Positions 56,182 through 64,000 of a stretch of 64,000 nucleotides of DNA are shown here, in pieces. Within the stretch, counting starts at the first letter, position 1. Every line of letters begins with the position of its first letter. Below the pieces are notes generated by a model. It ran no database searches. It was given only the letters and a program-made list of their open reading frames with translations, and was not told the origin of the DNA. A program made the position numbers and the translations under genes. The stretch comes from Triticum aestivum. Taxonomy: Eukaryota; Streptophyta; Magnoliopsida; Poales; Poaceae. The stretch is taken from positions 314,702,209-314,766,208 of the forward strand of contig NC_057802.1 of assembly GCF_018294505.1 (NCBI RefSeq), read 5' to 3'.

Positions 56182-57690
56182 TGTAAGTGCATCTAGTGCC
56201 CCTTAGTGATGTTGGTGTATTGAAGACTTATAGGTTAAGGGACTAATGTGTTTATGAGTGTACACAGGTCTATAAGTCTATGAGGAGTTTGATATTTACA
56301 GAGAAAGTCGACCCCTAAAAATGAAGTTCTTCAACTGAAGACTTTGGATTTCTGAAGACTTTCCGAAGACTTTGAAAGTGAAGAAAATGGTGTGACCTTG
56401 AAGACTTGGTATTCAATTGAGGAACATGAAGCGTGAAGACTTTTGTTTTCGTCGTTTCATTTTCTCTTTCTTGAGTCATAGGAAACACCGTACTGTTAAA
56501 GGGGGTTGAGGAAATACTAAGGAAAAATTTCCATGTGATGCTCAACTCAAAATCCTACACCTACCAATCCCTTCGAGTGAAGGCATTGGAAATCTCATAC
56601 AGTTCAGTCAATTTCTTCAGTGACAGAGATGAAGTTCTTCTGGTCGCTGAGGAATTTGTTCTGACTGAGGAGTTAGGAATTTGCCAGTGCGGATTGCCTA
56701 CACAGTCAGGAACATGATAGCCTGAGGAATTTGATACTCAAATTTCCGACCGTTGCTGTGCTATGCGCCAGCTGTCCCAAAATATCTACCCACCTAACGG
56801 TCATATCATTGAAGGGCATTTATGTCTTATCATGTCGGGCTGCTCCCTAGGCTATAAATAGCCGCCCCCTACAACCACTAGCTAGTTGGCTGCTCCGAGA
56901 GAAACTGACACTTGTCATTCGAGAGCATCCCATCCTCCGAGGACTTTGAGCGAAAATCATCGAGTGAGGAAAACCCAAACCCAAACACCTACAAACCCAA
57001 AGTGATTGAGCATCACTGAAGAGATTGATCCTACGTGGATCCGACGCTTGTTACCTTTGAAGACTGTGCTTCTTCCAGACGGTTAGGCATCATGGTCTAG
57101 AGCATCCAAGAGGAATTGTGAATCGCCGAGTGACCGAGTTTGTGAAGGTTCGGAAGTCACCTGAAGACTTACCACGAGTGATTGGGCAAGGTCTGTGTGA
57201 CCTTAGCTCAAGGAGAATACGGTGAGGACTGTGTGTCCGGGACTGTGTGTCCTTCGGTTTAAATACCTAGCCGCTCCAACCAGATGTACAACTGAGACAG
57301 CAGTTGGAACTGGTCTACCAAATCATTGTCTTCACCAAGCCTACTGGTTCTATTTCCTCAACTCTTTCATTTCCTCATTACTGTGTTGTGTGCTTGTCAT
57401 ATCTGTGTTTGAAGACTTTGACTGAAGACTTTCTCAATTTCTTCAGTTCAATTTCTTTAGTCTGTTTGTCTTCATCCTGTGTTATCCTGTGTTTACGCTT
57501 TCAGTACTCTGTGCTTGTTTTCATTTCATCATGATGACCATGCTTGTATTCTGTTATGCTTACTTTTGAGTACTTATTCCGCTGCAAGTAGTTCTTCGCT
57601 AAGGAATTTCCTCACCGGCAAATTCCTCGGTGAAGAATTCATAAAAATCGCCTATTCACCCCCCCCTCTAGTCGATATAACGCACTTTCA
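56182..57690 (+). repeat. Copia 5' LTR with TATA box and repeated TGAAGACTT motif
   Basis: The 1509-bp LTR holds GGCTATAAATAGCCG at about 56851, a good TATA box, with pyrimidine-rich sequence downstream. TGAAGACTT or close variants occur at about 56231, 56334, 56353, 56397, 56433, 57162, 57409 and 57423. The motif is denser than expected and might be regulatory or a replication-slippage product. Confidence 0.85.
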
Positions 57691-57691
57691 A

Positions 57692-57704
57692 TTGGTATCA
57701 GAGC
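57692..57704 (+). promoter_or_regulatory. Primer-binding site for initiator Met-tRNA
   Basis: TTGGTATCAGAGC follows the LTR end by one base and contains the TGGTATCAGAGC core complementary to plant tRNA-iMet. Confidence 0.93.
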
Positions 57705-57757
57705 AAGGTACTCCCTTGTTTTGTGTGATTTTGGTTTAACCGCCTGGAGTTTTAGTT

Positions 57758-59404
57758 ATGTCGACCGCAGGTATGAAGAAAGTGGCATGCCCCATCTTTG
57801 ACGGTCATGATTATCCCAAGTGGAAGGCCATGATGAGGAAGCGCCTCATGGCAATGAACAGTGAGCTGTGGACCGTCACTGAGATTGGTCTTACCGATCT
57901 ATGCAAGATGGCAGACGCTGATGATATTCGCAAGTACACTCGACTTGACATCATGGCGAAGGATATCATCTGTTCCTGCCTATTCAGAGATGAATTCAGG
58001 CGCATTATGCATCTTTGCAATGCGAAGCTTATCTGGGACCGAATCTCTGATGTCTATGAAGGTCATCGAACTTGTCATGATCCCTGGTTTGAGGATTTCA
58101 AGGAATCACTCAAAACAATGACTTTCGAACCTGAACCATCATCTTCTGCACCATGCCTCATGGCAAAAGGTGCCAAGGTACTCAAATATACCTCCTCTGA
58201 ATCTAGTGAGAATGAATCTGATGAAAACCTCAAGCCCAGCTATTCTAAACTTGCTAAGATTGCTGTGAAACAATAAAGGGCTTTTGAAAAGGTTCAAAAC
58301 ATGCTAGACAAAAGTGATCATATGTTGGGTGAAGAAATGGGTCGCACTAAAACCTTGACTAAAAATCTTCAGAGACTTCAGACTAGGTTTGACAACCTTC
58401 AAGGTCATCATAACACTCTCTTATCTGATCATGAGAAGCTTTCTTATGAATTTCTTCAAAGAAAGCAAGACCTTGAGAAGCTAAGAGTGAGTTATGAAGA
58501 TCTTCAGAAGGAGCGCGATTCATTACTTTCTCAACAAATCAGCACTGCTCAGGAAGAATTTGTTCCTCCATGTTTGAAATGCATTGAACGTGAATCTGCT
58601 AATTCTTCACCTGAATGTTCAAATGCTTCTAATGTTACAAATTCCTCATCTGCCTCTGCTATCACTAATTCCTCATCTGAGGACATTGCTAGTATCACTG
58701 ACGATGCAGGGCTGAAGGAATTGTACATGACAGGCATGTACAAAAGCCTCAAAGGGCATCAGACTTTTTGTGATGTGCTTAAAAAGCAGATCCTCAACAG
58801 GAACCCTAGGAAAGAGGGTATTTCCTTTGAAAGGAAACTCAATGCTGATGGTACATATTGGAAGCCTGAGCAGTACCCCAAAACCTCATGGGTTGCTGCA
58901 AAGGGACCTCCAGTTGATCCATCTAATCTATCTGGCTTTACATGTAAATCTCCCCATTCTTCTGATGAGTCATTTGACTCCAACTATAAACTGTTTAAAA
59001 ATCAGAATGGTGAAGTATTTGCTAGATATGTCGGTACTAACTGCAGGAACGGTTCTCCTATGAAGAAAATCTGGGTTCCCAAAAAGTGCCTTGAAAGTCT
59101 ACAGGTGAATGTCCTCATGACACCACGTGTGAAGAATAGGAACCCCAGATCAAATTCTTCATATGGACCAAATTCTTCATATGGATCCAAGTCCTCATAC
59201 GGACCAAATTTCTCACGTGGATCAAATTCCTCAAAAGGATCAAAGTCCTCATATGAACATCATCATGCTAACAGCTCTGTTTCGCAGGGAAGAGCCAAGG
59301 GCTATGAATATGAGCATTATTCTTCTAATCATTATGTTCATAAGTCCTCAAAGAATTTCTCTGCTTATTCATATGCTTACCCTAACTCCTCTTATGTGAA
59401 ATGA
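57758..59404 (+). pseudogene. Copia gag with coiled coil, one in-frame stop
   Basis: The frame starts MSTAGMKKVACPIFDGHDY with the DYPKWKAMMRKRLM segment typical of copia gag (UBN2), has a TAA at 58274-58276 and then continues in frame to TGA at 59402. The second half includes a coiled coil (LTKNLQRLQTRFDNLQGHHN, LEKLRVSYEDLQKERDSL), Ser/Asn-rich linkers, and GSPMKKIWVPKKCLES, which resembles the conserved motif of Sirevirus gag. Near the end SYGPNSSYGSKSSYGP repeats occur. No CCHC knuckle is evident. Confidence 0.85.
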
Positions 59405-59739
59405 AATGGACTGGCTTCTATGCCACCTTTCTCATATGGAGCTCGCAAAGTGATGAACTCTTTGCCACCCCTTCAGATGTGGGTGGTGAAGAAAAAGAAC
59501 TAATCTCTTCTGCAGAGTCAGGTCTCCAGACGTGCGTGAACGTCTGAAGAATTTGCTGGAGACCTGAAAAGTGCCTGAAAGGACGCAGGCTAATCATGAA
59601 GAAATGAACTTGCATTTCTCACGTCCTCATACTGCTTTATCTGTTGCATTGCTTGATGAAATTGATCTAATGAATTGATGTCATATTCTGCACTGATGAA
59701 GTATATGAGTTCGTAAGCTGCACTAATTCATCTGCAAGA

Positions 59740-60322
59740 TGAACAACCCAAAGCCACTGAGTGGGTCCTCGATAGTGGATGTACAAATCACATGACTGGT
59801 GACAAGAATCTATTGATGGATGCTCCCTTATCTCCATCGCATCTGAAGCATATCATCTTCGCTGACAAAGGCAAAAGTCGGGTATTGGGTCTAGGTAAGG
59901 TTGCTATCACAACGGATCGACACATGGACAAAGTCATGCTTGTCGAGTCCTTAGGATACAACCTCATGTCTGTCTCAATGCTTTGTGATCTTGATAAGGT
60001 TGTTGTCTTTGGCAAGTACCGTTGTGTTGTGGTTATGGAAGCTGACAATTCCAAAGTCTTCGAAGGCTTTAGGAGAGGAGACTTGTATATTGTTGATTTC
60101 TCTACAGGACCGCAACCAGCCGTGTGCCTACTTGCAAAAGCTTCAGAAGGCTGGCTATGGCATCGACGACTTGGCCATGCAGGCATGAGGAATTTGCACA
60201 CGCTTGCAAACAAGAAGCATGTCATTGGCATTGAGAATGTCAAATTCCTCAAGGATCACTTATGCGGAGCCTGTGAAGCTGGAAAGATGACAAAGGCTAA
60301 GCATCCAGCGAGACTATCATAA
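59740..60322 (+). pseudogene. Copia protease and pre-integrase zinc finger
   Basis: EWVLDSGCTNHMTG at about 59763-59800 is the copia aspartic protease active site (DSG). Downstream GYNLMSVSMLCDL and GDLYIVDF belong to the same domain, then WLWHRRLGHAGMRNLHTL and CGACEAGKMTKAKHP give the HHCC zinc module. The frame ends in TAA at 60320, about 20 bp before the integrase core continues in another frame. Confidence 0.88.
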
Positions 60323-61160
60323 CCACCACTCGACCATTTGAATTGCTTCACATGGATCTCTTCGGTCCTAACCATTATTCTGCAGTTTCAAATGATGCAT
60401 CTCAATATGGCTTTGCTATTGTTGATGATTACTCTCGTTACACATGGGTACACATTGTTACTTACAAACATGAAGTGCAGGAAGTCTTCAAACGATTTTC
60501 CTCGAGGGCTTCAACCAACTTTGGTGTGAAGATCAAGCACATCAGAAGTGACAATGGAACTGAGTTCAAGAATTCTGGTCTTGATGACTATCTTGATGAA
60601 CTTGGTATTACTCATGAGTTATCTGCTCCTTATACTCCTTAGCAGAATGGCGTCGTGGAACGCAAGAACAGGACTCTTGCTGAGATGGCTTGCACTATGC
60701 TTGATAATACAAAACGCCTCGTTGTTTCTGGATTGATGCAATTGATACTGCTTGCCACATCATCAACAGAGTATATCTTCACAAATTCTTCAAGAAGACT
60801 GCCTATGAACTCCTCACTGACAAGAAACCCAATGTGAGTTATTTCAAAGTCTTCGGTGCTAAATGCTGGATTAGAGATCCTCATCACAACTCTAAATTTG
60901 CACCGAAAGCACATGAAGGTTTTATGCTTGGTTACGGAAAGGACTCGCACACCTACAGAGTCTTCAACAACGTTCTTCACAAGGTTGTTGAAACTGTAGA
61001 TGTGTGGTTCGATGAAACTAATGGCTCGCAAAGAGAGCACCTACCTTCTGTGATAGATGAACCAGCACCTGACGAAACTATCAAGTTCAAGGCTACTGAG
61101 GATGTCATTCCTACCGAAGAATCTACTGAAGAATTCATTCCAGGAGGAATGTCGAGCTAA
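60323..61160 (+). pseudogene. Copia integrase core and C-terminal part
   Basis: LLHMDLFGP (first Asp), IRSDNGTEF (second Asp) and VVERKNRTLAEMA (Glu) form the DD35E triad. A TAG at 60640-60642 (CAG to TAG at the usual PQQNGVVERKN site) interrupts it before the Glu. Past 60720 the frame shifts twice; YFKVFGAKCWIRD, FMLGYGKDSHTYRVFN and VDVWFDETNGS of the C-terminal part are in a third frame, up to 61160. Confidence 0.88.
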
Positions 61161-61253
61161 TGCACCTGAAGAAAATGCTGAAGAAAATGGTGCTGAAGAA
61201 ATGCTGATCAAATTCCTCGACGACAACTAGCTCATCCTCGCGTTGCAAAAGAA

Positions 61254-62905
61254 GTGCAAGTTGAAAAGATCATCGATGACACTGAAGCACCAGGTCCTCT
61301 CACATGCTCAAAAGATTCACATTTATCTAACTTTTGTGGGCACTATGCTTTTGTCTCTATCATAGAGCCCACTAAGGTAGATGAAGCATTTCTGGAGCCT
61401 AAGTGGATTCAGGCCATGCAAGAGGAATTACATCAATTCGAGCTCAACAACGTCTGGGAACTGGTCAACGTCCAGATCCTCGCAAGCACAATATCATTGG
61501 CACAAAGTGGATCTACCGCAACAAGCAAGATGAAAATGGCCTTGTGGTGAGGAATAAGGCACGGCTTGTAGCTCAAGGCTACACGCAGGTTGAAGGAATT
61601 GATTTCGATGAAACTTTTGCACCTGTTGCTAGACTTGAGGCTATTCGCATATTACTTGCTTATGCTAACCATCATCATATCACTCTATATCAAATGGATG
61701 TGAAAAGTGCATTCCTCAATGGTAAGCTTGAGGAAGAAGTATATGTTGCTCAACCCCCAGGTTTTGAAGATCCAAAGAATCCTGACAAAGTCTTCAGACT
61801 CAACAAGGCCCTCTATGGCCTCAAGCAGGCTCCTCGGGCGTGGTATGATACTTTGAAGGAATTCCTCATGAAGAAAGGCTTCAAACCCGGTTCACTCGAC
61901 CCTACTCTTTTCACTAAGTCTTATGATGGTGAACTGTTTGTGTGCCAAATATATGTTGATGATATTATCTTTGGCTGTACTGACCAACGTTATAGTGATG
62001 AATTTGCCTATATGATGAGTGAAGAATATCAAATGTCTATGATGGGAGAGTTGAAATTCTTCTTAGGTCTTCAAATTCGTCAACAACGCAATGGCATATT
62101 CATATCTCAGGAGAAATACCTCAAGGATGTACTGAGGAAATTCGGCATGCAAGATTGCAAAGGCGTCAAAATTCCTATGCCCACAAATGGCCATCTGTGT
62201 ACTGATGAAAATGGTATTGACTTTGATCATAAGGTATACCGCTCCATGATTGGTTCTTTATTGTACTTATGTGCATCTAGGGCAGATATAATGCTTAGTG
62301 TTTGCATGTGTGCCCGATTTCAAGCTACACCGAAGGAATCACACTATAAGGCTGTGAAGCATATTCTTCGATATCTAGCTCACACACCAACACTTGGATT
62401 ATGGTACCCCAAGGGCTCGGCTTTTGATCTCATTGGATATTCTGACTCTGACTATGCTGGTGATCGTGTGGATCGCAAGTCAACATCTGGTTCATGTCAT
62501 TTCCTCGGACGATCTTTGGTCTGTTGGTCCTCAAAGAAACAGAACTGTGTATCACTGTCTACTGCTGAAGCTGAGTACATTGCTGCTGGTTCTTGCTGTG
62601 CTCAATTGCTGTGGATGAAGCAAACTCTCAAGGACTACGGCGTCAACGTGAAGAATGTGCCTCTCTTCTATGACAATGAGAGTGCCATCAAGATTGCTCA
62701 CAACCCAGTTCAGCACTCGAAGACAAAGCACATTCAGATTCGTCATCATTTTCTTCGCGATCATGTGTTGAAGGGCGACATTTCTATTGAGCATGTGAAG
62801 ACTGAAGAACAGCTAGCTGATATCTTCACAAAGCCCTTGGATGAGAAGAGATTTAGCAAGTTGCGGTGTGAGCTAAATATCTTAGAATCTTCGAATGTTC
62901 TTTGA
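61254..62905 (+). CDS. Copia reverse transcriptase and RNase H, intact from ~61480
   Basis: A first segment ([22 protein letters not shown]) is separated by a one-base shift near 61468 from a continuous frame to TGA at 62905. The latter has [65 protein letters not shown], the catalytic [20 protein letters not shown], then RNase H with [39 protein letters not shown] and ADIFTKPL. All catalytic residues are present. It synthesises element cDNA, but the upstream breaks prevent a full polyprotein. Confidence 0.92.
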
Positions 62906-63213
62906 AAAGGACACTCATCCTAACACTTATGCAAAATTGATGACTTAGATGTGCAACACATGAAGAAACGTTTTTCTTCAATCAATGAAGAATAACACTC
63001 TAAGTGTGAAGAAATTAATGAAGAATTTGATTCTCAGAACCCTACGACAATTGTATGCAGTGTCTGAAATCATCATTCTTATACGGTGGGTCACGCCATC
63101 ACCAAAGTTGAAAATCTTCAATTTGAGTTTTTCCTCAGCTTTGAAATTCCTCAGTTGTTCATTTTCTTCTACTTTGCATTGTCTTCATTGTTTCCGTCGT
63201 TTTTATTCATTAG

Positions 63214-63276
<63 letters not shown>

Positions 63277-63660
63277 TTTATGTCCTCTACAGCATTCACT
63301 TATGGCTAATTTTTCAAGTTGGTTTTTCTGCTAAGTGAATGTGATCGGACCCTTCCCCCTCTATGCTATACTCAACCCAATCTATTCACAAATTCTTCAT
63401 GTGCGTTCTATTTGAAACTCGTTCAAAATCTTCATTGTGTCCTTGTCAGCTGAAGAATTTGCGAACGCAACGTTAAAACTTATCTTATCCAAAATTTTCG
63501 GTTTTGCCACTCAAACCGTTCCGAATCCCACGAAAACACTTATCTATTCACCCACGATCTCACATGATCTCCACTTCTCAGTACGTGGGTGACACATGTC
63601 AAGGGAATGAGAAGGGTCAGGGGCACGTTCGTCCAAAATCTTCGAGCGAACAGTTTTTCA
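62906..63660 (+). other. Copia 3' untranslated interior with (TA)n microsatellite
   Basis: No gene is visible. A (TA)n run of about 58 bp lies at 63215-63273. The expected polypurine tract and 3' LTR (TGTAAGTGC) do not appear before 64000. Confidence 0.7.
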
Positions 63661-64000
63661 CCGTGGCTATAAATACCCCCCTCCCCTTCCTCACTTCCTT
63701 TACTCCGCTCGACCTCTCTCTCCCGCTCGAGCTTCTCAAACCCTAGCACCGCCACTACTTCATCATCGCTGGTGAGGAAGAGCTTCACTGCCTCGACCTC
63801 GTCGCCGTCGTACTCGCGCCGGCCGCGGAAATCTTCACTCCGCCGGCGCCGTAGTTGTCTTCCTCCGCCGAGTTAGGGCGTGGAAGATCTGCACAGACGA
63901 ACTTCTCATCTCTACCTCACAGTTCGTCGTGTTCTTCATCCAGGGTAATTAAAAGTTACTTTTACTGCCCTCTTTGATTCAAATGATGTCTACAAAATCC
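63660..64000 (+). promoter_or_regulatory. Promoter- and leader-like segment in the copia 3' region
   Basis: GGCTATAAATACCCCCC at about 63665 resembles a plant TATA box. It is followed by CT-rich sequence (CTCCCCTTCCTCAC, CGACCTCTCTCTCCCG), an AACCCTAGC element at 63741, and a GC-rich leader ending in CCAGG|GTAATT at about 63943, which could be a splice donor. No clear coding frame starts before the window ends. This could be an internal promoter, a Sirevirus extra ORF leader, or a captured host promoter. Confidence 0.4.

Larger units (their letters stand above)
56182..64000 (+). mobile_element. Copia element, probable Sirevirus/Maximus type, 3' end outside window
   Basis: A 5' LTR (TGTAAGTGCATC at 56182 to CACTTTCA at 57690) is followed by TTGGTATCAGAGC, a canonical initiator-Met primer-binding site, then gag, protease, integrase and RT-RNase H in copia order. 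The long gag with a coiled coil and a KKIWVPKK motif, and the long untranslated stretch after RNase H, are Sirevirus-like. The 5 bp before the LTR are ACAAC; the matching duplication and 3' LTR are beyond 64000. Confidence 0.85.

Noticed and set aside
1..64000. tRNA, rRNA, bacterial operon, phage or defence-system features
   Set aside because: I looked for cloverleaf-like and rRNA-like sequence and for compact same-strand gene clusters and saw none. The primer-binding sites are tRNA complements, not tRNA genes.

Overview
The window looks like intergenic DNA of a large grass genome, most likely wheat or a close Triticeae relative. Every coding signal with a clear family match belongs to a transposable element. 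The evidence is Angela/WIS-type copia LTRs (ends resembling TGTTGGG...TTCCTTCA), Stowaway MITEs with CTCCCTCCG ends and TA duplications, CACTA ends with GGCC-rich subterminal repeats, and nested gypsy elements. I saw no tRNA, rRNA, CRISPR array or intact host gene. Two runs of N mark assembly gaps (30622-30879 and 42269-42621).

Layout. (1) 1-3741: the 3' part of a minus-strand LINE (endonuclease, reverse transcriptase, RNase H), broken by stops and frameshifts. (2) 3742-39487: a CACTA-type DNA transposon span of about 35.7 kb, flanked by the 3-bp duplication TCA and splitting the LINE open reading frame. It contains a minus-strand Angela-like copia element (3772-12228), minisatellite arrays (12.4-15.9 kb), a minus-strand unit of repeated exon-like blocks with its own TATA box (17.3-20.6 kb), a small spliced plus-strand gene model with peptide repeats (22.07-22.74 kb), a mosaic of MITEs, gene fragments and duplicated segments (20.7-29.3 kb), GA/GT-rich DNA around an assembly gap (30.5-32.3 kb), a multi-exon plus-strand gene that is probably the CACTA accessory ORF (33.4-37.7 kb), a 44-bp tandem array and the right terminus. 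(3) 39491-41078: the missing 5' part of the same LINE (ORF1 with a CCHC knuckle, and the start of the endonuclease). (4) 41079-56181: a plus-strand Angela-like copia element entered by a gypsy element (A), whose primer-binding region was in turn hit by a second, gag-protease-only gypsy element (B, 45658-53762, 5-bp duplication GTTGG). (5) 56182-64000: a copia element of probable Sirevirus/Maximus type inserted in the gag of gypsy A; its LTR, gag, protease, integrase and uninterrupted RT-RNase H are visible, and its 3' end lies outside the window.

Order of events from nesting: LINE first, then the CACTA within it; a copia element within the CACTA; on the right, Angela, then gypsy A within it, then gypsy B and the last copia within gypsy A. 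Hand counts of LTR differences (about 3% for gypsy B, about 3.7% for the minus-strand Angela) suggest insertions on the order of a million years old. The least explained parts are the repeated-exon unit, the small spliced gene, the spliced CACTA gene with three E2F-like upstream sites, and a promoter-like segment near the right edge.
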